64,000 nt of DNA from Pithys albifrons albifrons (Eukaryota > Chordata > Aves > Passeriformes > Thamnophilidae), in the NCBI RefSeq assembly GCF_047495875.1, contig NC_092467.1:26414066-26478065 (forward strand). The letters are read 5' to 3'. Made by a program: the position numbers and the translations under genes. The notes beneath the pieces are model-generated. The model worked only from the letters and a program-made list of their open reading frames with translations. It did no database searches and had not been told where the DNA came from. Position 1 is the stretch's first letter; each line of letters begins with the position of its first letter. This document shows positions 1 through 13,800 of the stretch, one piece after another.

Positions 1-223
1 TCATTTCTTCTTGTTGCTGTTGGTAACTCCTCAGCAATTCTTCGTACAGAATCCGAGGAACTACAGCATCGTCCATATTGTTCATGCCTTCTGTAGTCTC
101 CATAAAAGCCTCCTCAGGGCTGGAAGTATTACTGAGACTCATCCCGTTCTGTTTTTCAAGGCGAGCAACGACTGCTTCAATGCTTTTGTGTGTACCTTCA
201 CTTTGTTTCCTCCCATCTTGTCT
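1..223 (-). CDS. BEND5: BEND5 coding exon 3, 5' part (runs off left edge)
   Basis: The exon begins in phase 0 after the acceptor ATATACAG at 224 and encodes 74 full codons (residues 119-192) plus one base before the window ends. It starts RQDGRKQSEGTHKSIEAVVA, then ARLEKQNG, a Ser/Thr/Glu-rich stretch (SNTSSPEEAF), and DDAVVPRILYEELLRSY followed by four glutamines and EEM. The KSIEAVVARLEKQNG and LYEELL/QQQQEEM blocks match the mammalian BEND5 region leading into its coiled coil. The spacing before AVVPR looks about three residues shorter than the human protein I remember. The last part is already heptad-like and glutamine/glutamate-rich, as expected for the start of a coiled coil. The rest of the coiled coil and the BEN domain lie outside the window. 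The assignment is very likely; the missing 3' exons cannot be judged. Confidence 0.95.
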
Positions 224-1834
224 CTGTATATTACAATAAAAAACAAATAAATTAGGAGAGCAGTAAGAAGTAATAAAATTAGAATTTTACAGACCTGGGA
301 ACAGTTAATATTCTTCTTTTCCAGAAAAACCCAAGACAAAGCCAGCCTGCAAAAATTTTTTGCCTAGATTCTTGTGGATGTAAATACATCATAACTGGCA
401 CTCAATTGTAATTCCGCTCAAGGCAGGTATAAACTTCTGAGGCAGTTAAAGGCCTTTCTGCTTTTGGGCAAACTCAGTGTATATGGGTCATTTGATTAAA
501 AAAAATTGATCAAGATCTCTTTTTCTTTCAAGTTTACCTGTAACATTCAGATTTCTTACAGCAATTGAGTTTCTGGTAAGTAAGAAGAAGAATCAACTGT
601 GTGCTACATCTGTCACCTGTGATGACATCAGAGATGATAGGGCACAAAGCTGTTCTGTGAACTGAGGGCTTGTCCTTCCCACATGGGACACAGAACCTTG
701 TCTGACTATTCCTGTAGCACATTCACCCAACTGCCTGATGTAAGTAACTGAGTTAACACTATCAGCAAACATTGAACGGGATTCAAAAACAGAAGTTGTA
801 GACTGTATAGATCATCCAGCCTCATCTCCCTTACCAACTGATTCCTTCTATATCACTACTGCATTGCAGAGACTTCATGTCCTTTGAATTCTCAGCAGAA
901 TTTTACCTTCAGTCACCTGCACAAATCCTAGAAATTCAATCACACCTCTTAGGTCTCCATGGTGGTATTAGTATGTGATAGTATGGGTAAAGTCACTAAG
1001 TTTTAATGGCCAAATATCAAAGGCATTTGAATTCCCAAGCAACTACAAGGAAAGCAAATGCAGCTCATAGGTTGGAGATCAGAAGCTCACACTATCAATT
1101 CCCATACCAAAACATCCATGAGAAATGTGGCTGAAAACAAAATCATTTGATGTTATGCCTGCTGCATGTTCCAAAAAAATTTAAAAATTAAAAAAAAATA
1201 AAAATCTGGCCCACCATAAAGAAATGTACTTAGCATCGTTCCTGCAGCTGCAAAACACATGAAGCTATAGAGTAGTATTTTATTCTGAAGGTTGGCAGAC
1301 TTTTAAAGAAATAATTTGATATAAAAAAATAAATACTTTTCCATAGTGGGTTTCTGGTATCTGGACCTAAAAAGGCAACTGGCAGTTACAAAGGAGGGAT
1401 GGATGCCGTCCTGTCAATTCTTCTCAGCCAGTGCTGCAGTTGGGAAGCCTCAGAGCATCCCCTCCAATTCCAAACAAGCAGCGAGCAATAGGTCACAAGT
1501 GCCACCAAGAACAGCTGCTCAACAGTCATGTAACTGGGGAGTATAAAGGATTCTGGGCCAACTGGAAGATCATTGTTCCAAAAATCTCAGATGGCAATTA
1601 AACTGTGCAGACAGTACACAGAGGAAAACGTTCAGTTGCACTTACATCAGGTTTTGCAAACCCATACCCCACTCCCCCACACAATGTGACCCAATTTCAC
1701 CAAACAGTGTTTTAAGGGGATCAAAAACAGGCCTGGAATTCTTAAGCTAAGATGTCTGTATATGCCCCAAGCACTTGCAAAACAAAATCAAAAAGGAAAG
1801 GAGGGGAAAAACCAAAATGGAAAGTCTTCAGTAC
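224..1834 (-). other. BEND5: BEND5 intron 2 (about 1.6 kb)
   Basis: Non-coding sequence between exons 2 and 3, bounded by GT (1,834-1,833) and AG (225-224) on the minus strand. The 3' end has a T-rich tract and a CCTAAT branch-point-like element about 30 bases before the acceptor. It contains an A-rich tract at 1,172-1,205. I see no other exon or transposon in it. Confidence 0.85.
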
Positions 1835-1968
1835 CTTACTGTGTCTAAGCTCCACATCTTCTTCCCCATAATCTGTAACCTCCCCAGCTTCTTCTATGTG
1901 ATTGAGAGAGAGTTTGGGGATTTTAATTTTCTTCTGCATCACACTGTTCTCAAGGTCAGTTTTGTCCT
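1835..1968 (-). CDS. BEND5: BEND5 coding exon 2
   Basis: This exon supplies the last two bases of codon 74 (a glutamate split across intron 1) and residues 75-118. The peptide runs from DKTDLENSVMQKKIKIPKLS through NHIEEAGEV to VELRHSK. It closely follows the corresponding human BEND5 segment as I recall it (ENSVMQKKIKIPKLSLNHVEE). The acceptor is a T-rich stretch ending ATTTTAG at 1,969 and the donor is AAG followed by GTACTG at 1,834. The exon is 134 bp and ends in phase 0. The lysine-rich KKIKIPK stretch could act as a basic or nuclear-localisation element, which is inference. Splicing to exon 1 needs removal of a 13.5-kb intron; the phase-1 junction restores the frame exactly. Confidence 0.95.
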
Positions 1969-4871
1969 CTAAAATGTATATTAAAAATAAAATTTTGTTA
2001 CATTAATCAGTGTTCTTACTTCCAAAGACTACATGACTTAGGCAAGACCAGTTAAAAACCCCCGACCTCCCATGCTCCAATCCCCTCAATAATACCAAGA
2101 TCAAATTAATCCATGGTGCAAGTCAACTGATGCCCACTGACAATTCTAGAGTTTCACCAGGGGATCAACCCAGCCCAACACAAGAATAAATACTGAAAAA
2201 TGCCAAGACAAATTCATATGATAAAAAGTGTCAATGAGTGGCTTGTACTACCACCAAAGTAAGCACTGCAAAGGCTGTAAATAAAACTTCCTGAAAACCA
2301 TCTGCACTGCTTTAAATTATGTTTACCAACAGTATTTTCACATTTTGCTGCAGTTCAAACTCTGCTTAGGGTTAAAGTGAAAATAAACTTGGTAGTTCAT
2401 TCTATACTCTAACCATCATCTGTCAGCAGCACAGATCTATTTGCATACACAGCAGATTCTGCTGTTCTACAAAGTGCAGGGCTGGAGAAGGGAATGCTGC
2501 TGGAAAGCTTGAAATGGCATTACACGAAACTTGCACAAGAAACCAAATCTGTAACAAAATGACTATACAATCCCTATTTCATTAGTTAAGTATACTAATC
2601 CTTTTCCTTTAAATACAGAAAGGCAATAAAAGGTTATATTAACCTTTTTATCTCATAAAAAATTGAAGTAAAATATTTTCAAGTCTGAAACATTTTGACA
2701 TCTCAGAACTGCATATTTAAAAACATTACTCTGAAAAAAAATTGAATATTTTAATATTCCTGAGAAGGTAGGGAGGGGGGAGACAGGGAACCACGAGTAC
2801 AGTGTCCCCAAATGTGGCTGTGATATGTATAATTCTTTCAGAACAGACAAGGTCTTAAAAGATTCACCTGTTCCCAACACCGACAAGGTGAAATGCATTT
2901 AAAGTGCCAAGCGTTGTCTTTGTGCACTAAAAGCTTATGAATAAGAAAACATTTCAAGTCTTTTTATCCACCTGCAAATTGTATTTCACAAAGTGTCCCA
3001 TGAATATTTTTGAAAGTGCCAATGAGGAAGGCCCCCATGAGTGCTTAGCTGCATTGACTTTTGCTTTCTCAAATTAGCATCTCTCCACAGGACCTCAAAG
3101 TGGTTCGTGTTGACAGTGAAGGAAAGAGAAACAAAGGTAAATCACTGTTTAATGAGGAGCAAGGCATTCATTAGAAATGAATTACACAGATGAATGCAAT
3201 TCATTTTGTTACAGATAGAAATGGATCTCTTGTAGGCAAATGGTGATATTAGAGCCCAAGGCTATGTAAAAAGAATAGGCACAGAACACGCAGAATAAGA
3301 CATTAGACAACCTGAAAAGAAACGCAGATGGTAGCAATAAATACTAAGGCAGATGCAAAGAGAAACAGATAAACAACAAAAAACAGCTAGGCTTATTTTA
3401 GATCATTCTCCATTCCCCAGAGCATCATGGATGCTTATCCCAGTAAAACAGAAAGGCAATCCAACTGTTTCAGTTTTGAAAAATCAGCCACTGTGTTTTC
3501 ATCTGTCTGGAAAATGTAGGTTCATCAGAAAAGGGAGATAAGCCAATCCTAATGACAGACAGCTGAGAAGAAAATAAGGCAGCGCTTGCCTAAAAACCCC
3601 ACAAACTTCTAGACAAAAGGACTGACTGATGGGTATTGATATCTTCTTGAAAGAACAGAAATTTAAGAATAAATTAATCCATACTGAATGGGAAAAAAAT
3701 GAAAACCACTAACTTTTTCTGTGTCTATGTATTTTGGGGTATTGGATAGATTGAGGAAGCCTTTGCTAATACATGTTCTCACATGAGGAAGAGCAGCACG
3801 TGGACACTGCAAAGGCAGCTTCTCTAGACGGCTTTGCCAAATCACGTTTCACAGAACATGTGGATGACCTCCTTCTCCATTTCAAGAATGCAGATCAGTT
3901 TCTATGCTCTGAAATAACCCTTGGCCTCACAACCAGATGGGCACAATCCATTACTTCACGCAGTAAAAAAAATTGTCTGTTGGCAACTTGCTGAGGTCAC
4001 CAGTAGCCAGAACCTCACAAAACTGGAAAAGGAAACTTCGACATTTAAACTCTTGTGGAAAGGGGTCACAGAGGAGTAAGTGCCTGTGCAGACCACAGAA
4101 GTCAGCAAATACTTTCCAATGAATAAAACAACATTAAAATAAAAACAATTTGGAAGAACAGAAATATTTACCTTTTGATTTTGGCTTTCCATTTTTAAAG
4201 TCAATTCCTAAGGGTTAAGCACATATTCTATGCACTTAATGTGAATGAAAGAAAATACTTAGTTTGAGGTCAAAGAGAACAATGTGAACCATCTGAATTC
4301 GTCATTCTCTTCTCTCTCCACCCAACTTCTGTTTGCCTATGAAATTTATGTTTGCAAAATGTCACTGGTGAATTGAAGATAAGTTTGTTTATGTATTTTC
4401 TTACAAATACTTAGTTTGTATATTACAGGCATGTAATTTTCAGCACAGTTCTCTTCCTCTTCCTTAGACTTTTTGGGTTTACTGTTTATCTGTACATGAA
4501 CCCATAAGTTGAAGAAGGAAACTCTTTCCTCCCCACACAAAATTTGAAGAAACAATGGTAAAAATGAGCTTATTTAAGTTAAAGCTCAGGAACTTTTAAT
4601 GTAGTCAGTAAGCAAATAAATGTTCCTCTGCCTTCCAACAGCAATACATGTAATATTTTTTTTACATATGCTCTGGTCTTTGAAAGCTTATTTATACTTA
4701 ACACAATCCATGCAGTGTGTTAGATATGAAAAGGCCTTTTGTTCTTTTTTTTTAAAGTGCATTTCTAACCTCTGTTGCCTTTTGCATCAGATAGAGCCAG
4801 AAAAATCTCATTCTGAATTTGAGGCTAATGCTGGAGTACTGGCTCTTGTTCTGTAAATATTAATGGCATTT

Positions 4872-4888
4872 GGGAAGGGGTGGGAGGG
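4872..4888 (+). promoter_or_regulatory. Intronic G-quadruplex motif
   Basis: Four G-runs (4,872-74, 4,877-80, 4,882-84, 4,886-88) have loops of two, one and one bases. Very short loops predict a stable parallel quadruplex. It sits in intron 1 of BEND5 on the template strand and is followed by a purine-rich (GA)n-like stretch to 4,914. Any regulatory role is inference. Confidence 0.6.
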
Positions 4889-7800
4889 AGAGAGAGGAGA
4901 CAAGGGGGAGGAGAAACATGAACATGCATTTAAAAAGTCCTAAGGAGAACTGCTCTGTCTGTTGTTTTGCCAGCCTACAAAAGACAGGTACAAAAGAACA
5001 ATCCAGCAAAAAAACAACAGATCCATGATTTTGAGCAAGAAGAAAATCAGGAGATGAACCAAATGTATGGACAAGCTGCAGTTCAGTGCCTGAGGCAACA
5101 GAAGAGAGAGAAGGGCAGCCCTAAAGACGTTGTAGCTCTGAGCCTTACTTTGTAAAATCATTTGTCTGGACTTTGTTCCGAGTCATTTAAACCTTGCTAG
5201 AAGTTAAAAATTATGATTTCCCTTAGGTGGTCGTGATCAGGTTGTCATGAAGTTGTTTTTCCCTATATATGGAGTAAGTAGTTCAGTAGTATGAGGGACT
5301 GAGAACTAGCACTTAACATACCCAATTAAGTACTTGTAACAAAGTATGCAGGGTAGACGCATGACACTGGACTGGGACAGCACTGATTCCCTCTGTTTTT
5401 TAGGAAGGCACATGTAAATTAGGAAAAATTGCTTTTGTTCAGACAGAGAACCTGGTATTCTGTGATGCCATATAAAGAGTAAATCATTCTCGAATAACTG
5501 CACCCCAAGAAAAGGTCAGACTTGGAGAGATCTTGGCAGACAACTCAAGGTACTGAAGTACAGGGCACAAGAGCCAGAGCACATGACAGCATCTCACCCC
5601 ATATAGGCTCCTACCAAAGCTGAATGAGTAATAAGAAGAAAGCAACGTGCTGAGGAATTTCAGAGTGGATGGGAAGACATTTGGCCTCAGCACAGCTCAA
5701 AGAGAGAAAAGCCAAAAAAGCAACCCTGTGTTAGAGAATCGGTATCAACTATCAAAGGATAAACTGTTCCTGGAATGCTTTCTTCAGTCAGGCCCTCATT
5801 TCAGTGTCAGGATGGGTGGGCCCAGGCCAACGGGGAACACCTTCAAGTCCAGAGTGGCAGGGAACTGAGGCACAGAAAGTGACTTCAACAGGGCAGGAAG
5901 CAAGTTGGTTAAATTCAAGTAAAAATGTGTTACTGATCTAAAACTGAAAACCCTATCGTGGGATGTAGAATAACACTATGGAAATCTGAAATTCTTCTTA
6001 AAATATTCCTTACTTTCTAATTTAGAAATGAGGACTGAACTAATCCCTTCAAAAAATAGTTCAAATGCTGAATTTTTTCTACCTTTGGAGTAAAAGCTGA
6101 AAAAATAAAGGAAGAGAGCTCTGCACTCCAAATGGATGAGGGATGGCAGGTCTGGTATCAGTCCAAAGAAGGGGCTTGGCAATGCTATAAATCTTACAGT
6201 AATAAAATGAAAGAACCTTGAACAAAATTTGTCCTTCCCCTAAGCCTTCAAAAAAATTCCACCCCTTGTGAAAAATGATATACTGACAGATGAAAAAACT
6301 CACCATCACCCTTCCCATTTCCAGGCATGCACCCAGCACATATGGACACCACTTGCACAGGATTCCACACACACTGCTGCTCTGAACTGGCTTGCTACTG
6401 ATTTAACCAGGTTGCTTCTACAGCCGAGGTAACATCACCTGCCTCGGCAGGATGTGCATCAGTTACAGCTCATAAAAGATACACAAGAACTGAAGCAAAG
6501 AACCCATAACTAAAGGTCTGTGTGGTACTTCAAAGTAAATACACACACCAAGCATGACAGGGCATGGACCCCTACGTGTCACTTACACACAAATAAACAA
6601 TATTCAGTACTGCTGTGACTTAGAAGGAAAACAGTGTGATAATAATAACAGAATAATAACAAATTCACTTAGCTTATTTGAAACTGGGAAAAAAACCCCT
6701 ATAAATTACTTTCTTAGCTAATTTAATGCAAATATTAAAGGAGGACTAAGCAGGAAAGACAGATAAGATTTCAGAAAATGTAATGAACCTGCAGGCTCAG
6801 AATATATTCAGGATACAAAGGGAAAAAAAATGTGTCTCGTATAAAACACGTCTGAGCCTGCAGTAACTGAGACTGCGACCACTACCAAAGCAGAAGAAAC
6901 TGAGAATGGCAGTAACTACACAGGGCAGCAGAAGTTTTTGAAGAGGACAGGTGCCACCCAACTCAATGCAGCTAAAAAAGGGGGAATGTGTGCAAAGGAA
7001 GGATCAACCAGGTGCTTGTACAGTCAAGTCAGGATTTGGATACTACGATTTACTACACTGGTTTGCTTTTTTTTGCTGACTAGAAGAGAGTTTTGTTGGA
7101 AGGACAAAGATTCCAGAAATAAACATCAGGAACAGTGAAAGCACTACAAGAAGTGCATTTAGATGGACAGAAAGGTAGAGCTGGGTGTAAGGAACAAAGC
7201 AGATAAGGTGTATGTAAGAAACAGCAAAATTTTGGGTTGGAAATGACAAAAAGGATTATTTCTCCTCTCTACTCTAAATTCAAGACAAATGAACAAAAAC
7301 TGTAGAGAAATATGTTGGGCCATCCTAAGCATAAGGTGAAAAAGATTTCTGCTAAGGATGTCAGAAAGGGAAGTTGACAACTTAATTTAAGTGAGAAAAG
7401 TTAGCAATAAAAAGGCAGAGCTGAGAGATGCCATCATCTGGGCTTGTATCACTCCCAAAAATTTAAGAACTAAACAGTCCTGCAGCACTTCACCAGAAGG
7501 AGAAAAATGACAGCAACACACAAACAAGTGGCTAGATTGAGTCTTCAGAGCATAAAGAAGAGTGAGCAAAGAAGTCAGGGAAGAACAACATATCAAGTAG
7601 CTCTGTGACAGGCAGGGACGATAAGCACCTGAAGGTGAAGACATGCACTTGAAAAACTGGCCCAAAAGGCTGTTAAATCTTGTGAAGAGAATTTCAATAA
7701 AGTTCAAAGAATAGGAAAAAGAGTGAAAATAATTCTTAATCAAACTGGGGAAAGACAAGATAGAAAGGTCTTAAACTAGTGCTTGACAGGTTTAGAGATG

Positions 7801-10800
7801 ATGGCTAAGAAGGATGATGTGCCAGAAGCCTGAACCAAGACTGCTCACTCCTGATGGACAGAAGGCCACACCTGTTTTGTACAAAGGCACTAAAGAAGTG
7901 AGAGAAAGATTAAGGAGCCAAAATTCCACAGAAGCAGAGCACAGATTATATAAACATCTCTACCTCTTGTGTTCTCTCTGAAGTCTGAGATCAAGACTGG
8001 CTCTCCCTCATTAATATTCAATACAACAATACAAGTAAATGCACAGAGCATGGACCGGCTGCTGCTCTCACAAAAAATATAAAAAACAACAACCAAACAA
8101 AGCCTACCATGCCAGCTACTTAAGTAAATAGTGTTCAGGTCTGAATGCACTTTTTTCTCTAGTGGAACAACTGAGACATTCAGTCTAATACTAACAGGGG
8201 TGAGAGTTATTGATATGGTCACCTATTTGTAGTCAATTTTCTAATGTACACGAAGACACAAATATTTTGTAACATTCCCCTTTTGAATGTGCTCACTCAT
8301 AAGCAGATTGGTCAGACCTAGAGTATCAGCCCAGATATGTCAGACCTGTGCTGCAAGAAAAAACCTAAATATATCTTCTTTCTTAACTTCCATTATTACT
8401 ATGAAATCTATTTCTTGATTCAAAAGTGAATACAAAGTCTCATCAAAAATAATTAACCAAAAGCAACACAGCTCAAAACTAATACCGCTAAAAATAGTTA
8501 TTATTCTTTGGCAGCCAAATTCATCCTTTCATTCAACTTTTAGTGGCAGTAGAAGAGTACTTGACTGTGGTAGAAACGGATGGAACTGGATGATCAAGTT
8601 AAGAAGAGACACCACACTGGGAACCAGGAAATCATGGTCTTTACCAGACTGAGGACAGTTTTAATTCTGGATCCAATATTTACTTGAATATTGACCTTGA
8701 ATAATTCAAACTTTTCATCTTACTGTCCCCATCTACCCCTTTGAAGTGTTGTGCAGATTTGTTAATATTTGTACACTACTCTGCACATGTTGAACACAAA
8801 GGATTACAGCTATTACAGAACAACTCAATCCTTTCTGAAACAAGTACACTAATACAGTATTACCATTAAACTACAAGGAAACCCTGAAAACAAGCAGGAT
8901 GTGAAAGTGCCATTCTTTAAATCTTTCTGCACCTACACATGAAACTTAACTATGAGAATTGCTCTCAGAAATTTTTTTACGCATGATAATATTTTACAAA
9001 AGAAGATATTCAGGATACAAAAAAATATTTATAATAAAAGCTATGTATTTCTTTAGAAGTTCAAAAAGTTCACATAAGAAACCATCAATCTCAATGCCAG
9101 CTACAATCAGCCAATCTGGCTGCCCTAACCAGGCAACCTGTATCATACTGTAAATTATATCAGGACCAAGGCCTGATCTGATGTCACGATCACAAAGCCA
9201 CAGAGATGGTGCTGACCAGCCCTCCAGCAGAGGAGGTCACAGTGAACACTCCAGGAGGCCTCTGCAACCACCTGTGCCCAAGGAACGAGCTTTCTATGGA
9301 AATAGTGGGTAGATTTATGCATTTTTAGTTCACATATAAAAATTACAATGTGGTTCAGTCTCTACTATTTTTAAAGGGTTTCTTTAAAAAGCGCAAATAA
9401 TTGACTGACTGGCACTTGGCAATACATTGGGAAAAAAAGTCTTACTGTTAAATTATGAAAACAAAACCATTAACTTACATTTTTCCCCTTTTCACTCCCC
9501 TGCAAATTTTAGCATATTTTAATTAGTGTTAGTTACCATAGCTACCAAACCCATACTATCTTTGTAAGTCAATTTTATTAAAATTCTGAAGTTCATGTTT
9601 TCACTGTATCCTCGTTAAGCTTATACAACATTTACAAGCATAGCTGGTGTTATGTGGTGCAACCCAAGCACTAACACCAAGCAAAGGAAGAATAGGGAAG
9701 GTCACCTCTATGTTTCTCTGTTATAAAAATTAGTAAATTAGTGACTTCTGACTATTAGGGTGCAGAAAAAAGCAAATGTGACTCAGGAACAAGGAGATCA
9801 GTTGAGAAAGGTTTAGACAAACTAACAAAAAAAATTATATCCAGGATAAGCACAATGAAACAGGAAAAGGGAAAGATGAATGTAAGTGTAAAACCTTCCT
9901 CCACAAATAAATCCCAGCTTTTTAATTCCTTTTTACTGGTGTCTTTTCCTGCTGATAATATACAACCACCACCACTACCATAAGGGTTACTCCAAACCAC
10001 CACTTAGCAGCTACAGTTTTCAAAGTTCCAAATTTTTTTTTGCTGCTGCCATTTAAGCTTTGTGTGAATGTGCCATATTAACACTGAACAAACAGACACG
10101 ACACCAAAAAGAGCCCACAAAATTGTGCCTTCATATCTCAGATATGCTCCTACAGTAGACTTTAAAAGAAGGGAAAAAACCCTCCACCCTTCATCTTAGA
10201 AGAGTTAAAAATAAACCAAATATGGATCAAATACAAAATGAGTGTGAAATTTATCTTTAAATATTTTTCATGAATACTTCCACACTTGTGTCCAGGACTA
10301 TATTTAGGAGTGTGATGTAGTTAGTTACTCTGTTATACAAAATGATTTGCTGCACATCCAGACACAAGCTGGGTCTTTTACCTGCTAAAAAGGTAACAGA
10401 GGTAGCATGTGAGCTAAGTATTTGAAAAGTCAGCCACGTGTCAATATCAAAGTAAAAAGTTTAAAAAAAATTTAAAAATGGCATTTTGAATAAGGTTACC
10501 TCAGCACTGTGTAACCTGCTGGGCTTAAGTTTTTCTCAATGACTAGAAAGGGCCATTTGCATGGCAAGACCTGACACACAGACAGAGCAGATGATCCCAC
10601 ACTTAGGGAGAGCTGGACCTGAAGTTCCAGGGCAGTGAGACACAAGGTCACCCACAGGTACTTCCAAACTAACTCAGGAAAAATCAAACCAACCAAAAGA
10701 GTCTGTGAGGAACCACTACCAGTCCTGGAAGGTTTCCTACAGTGTCCTACTGGCATCTCATCACTCAAGGCAATGCTTGGGATCACCCAAGAAGAAGCTG

Positions 10801-13800
10801 CAGGTGGTCTGACATTTTTCCAGATGCCATTTCTGCCCAGGTCCCTGTCACACACCATCTGAGAGATGTATCACCAAAGGGGACAGACCTGGAGTGTACC
10901 AGGAGCAAAGAGTCAGCAAATGCTGTCCCTGACACAATAGTTCATTCACTCTCCTGACTGCCCTGGGAAAGGAAATGGGACATGAGGAGGGAGCATGCCT
11001 GGACACAGGATGGGTACAGAGCCTGTGACCTGCTCCACCTACTCCAACGTCCCTTGCTGTTGGAAATACCAATACCACAGAAATACCAATAAAAGCTTTG
11101 ACTTAAAATGGTACACATCAAGATGACTGCCTGACCTAAATTTTGTATACTTCTTTATATAATGTGAGATCTCATCTAGTAGATTTTTCACCTACTCCAG
11201 CACGTGACAAAGGGTGAACTATCCACAGAGAAGAAGCCTGGACACACACTGAGAAGTTGAAGCACTCTCAACCTTACTCAAAACTCAGTCCTAGAATTAT
11301 TTCATTAAAAAATTTCTAGGAACAGAGATTTTATATCCTTCTGAAATACACACTAACTTACCTCACCATGAGCTGCACAGGCTTTTAAAGATTTAAAAAC
11401 AAAAAATCACCTAACCAATTCTAAAAAAGTGGAGCGTAACAGTTTATAAAGGGGTAAGAAAGGGTATGGAAGCACACAGGTATTAAAATGTTTGCTGCTG
11501 CAGGTAAGGAATTCCTGTGAGAATTCGATGGAGATACGTTTGCTATGATTGTGTGGGTGGGAAATGTTGAGGGCAGCAACCAGAGAGAACAATTATTTGC
11601 TGTAGTCAGGAAAGAACCCTCCTGTTAGAAGACAGTCATTATTAACTTGCTAACAAACATAGCCTGAAGTAAGGAACTTTCAGAAGGTCCCTCCTAAAAC
11701 TCAATTCATTCCACCTTATATTCATCACTTTGAAAAGAAAGAAGCTCTAACAGGGTCACCTAAGGATCATGCTCCTATAAGGTGCATATGTTCATAGACA
11801 AAATTCTGCCAGTGACTATATTAGACAAGTGTGGAAAAGTTGCAAGTGGCATAAGGATTTCAAGAAGAGGGACCAGGAAAAAATGCTTCTGAGCATTTGA
11901 GGGAGGAGAAGACAGTAACGAAGAAAAAGGGAAGGGCGTGGATGATCAGAAAGACAAATTCTTCCTGAAATGCCATCTATTTTGGTACTCTCAACAAGAT
12001 AAACCACCTAACATACCACTTCAAGAAACTGCTATGTAGTCAAACTCTAGACTGCTATGCTCTATTTTCCATTTAGGAGCTAAGTAAAATTATTCCTTTA
12101 TTACTACATAGCATCAGTTGCTGCCAGTCAGATGTTAAACCTGTTAAGGCACAAAATACTCATTTTAATATGTCTTCTGTGGCTGGAAAGTCTAGAACTG
12201 TCTTAGCCAGGTTAACCTTTCTGGTGTGAGCCCTGGTCTTTGGGTAACTTTTGAACAAGTGGAAGGTTCCCAGTCCAACTCATCCCAGCACTATCAGCAG
12301 TTCCCAGCCACACACAAGGACACAAGAGAAGTGCCCAGCATGGAGTTCATCTACCACTGCTGCAACACCACCACAAACTCACTGCTGCATTCAAAACACA
12401 ACAGTATTTATCTCTGCAACATACCAAGCCTATCACAGTCACTGGATCCTCTGAGCATGTCCCAACACACTTCCCTCTTTTATTTTCCTTTTTAAATTTA
12501 TGATGCCTTTACAGCAGTTTCTCTGCTCTGCAGCAACAATACTCCTCAAACCTATGGGCTTCCAACCATCCACAATCTCACCACAAAGGATCAAAGAATT
12601 GCTTCTAGACTCTCCCAAATGAGGACAATTGTTTTATGCACTCTTTACACAACCAGCGCTCCAATAAAACTTTGTATTATGGGCATAAACATGTACTTAT
12701 CCCTCTGTGAACTCCTACCTGACAAGGGCAGAAGTCTGAAAAGGGTCTAAAATTCTTTAGACATAATAGGAAAGGAAGACTCTTTTCAAAAGAAAAAAAC
12801 CATTAATATGGGTATTGTATCTGTGTTCTTTCTCTCCTCATTTTTTTTAAGTTGCTAGAAAGGAAAAACAAGTGGATCTGTTTCTCAAACTATGATCAAG
12901 TTCCACTGCATGGACAGTGTTTGAACATGAAACAGCTACAACTTTGCTTAATTGAGTAGCCTTTGCAAGTGCAAAACAATTAGCCACCATTCAAATTGTA
13001 AAAGAACACTTTACAGGCTCAAAAAACCATTTTCTCCTCTTGTCCCTTTCTGCTGTTTCATTTAATAACTGTACCATAACTTTGATTCTGAAACCTGTTG
13101 CTAATGGGGAATTCTTGGACCAAACCAGTAAATCCTTAAGCTCATTGATGTACTGATTTGTGCTGTTAAGGGCTCCTTCAAAGCAATTCAGTCATCTATG
13201 TATATTTTAAATATAAAATCAACTTTGTACACATTATTTACCTTAGTACCATGGTAGACTGCAAACCTTTAGAAGTTCTATATTTGTATGAGAAAAGCTA
13301 TTGAAGACTTGCAAAACTATTTTTAACTGAATAAGCAGTTTGTGAAATATTAGACTTGCCATAATCTATAAAAATAGAGTTGGCCATTGTAAAGCAAATA
13401 TTGTGCTATGATGTCTTCATGCAAGACCAACTTTTCTCTCCCAGGTTTTTAACCAAATAATAGGTTAAACATAAAAAAACCAAACATCAACATGAACACT
13501 TTGGGGAGAAAGTGACAACTTGAGGAGTAAGTAACCCTTTGTGCATAACTTATGTTGAATTCAACTGGGGTATTTCTACATGGTGCAGGGTGGGAAGAAG
13601 CACAGAAGGAAGAATTCATTGGGTGTTCAGGTGAGTTTTCCAAGCACACATGTTACAGATCTAGTCAGAATATATTGAGATGTGACAGCTGTAATAAAGA
13701 TAGCTGTGTGTTTCCTTGTGTTCCTGGCTCCGCTGGAGAATTTCCAGGAGAAATTGAATCTCTTGGGAGCAATTAGTGCAAATCACTAATACAGGTAACA

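Noticed and set aside
11..250. 79-codon plus-strand frame at the left edge
   Set aside because: It is the complement of BEND5 exon 3.
2768..2790. G-rich tract as a third quadruplex
   Set aside because: Only three separable G-runs, below the usual four-run rule.
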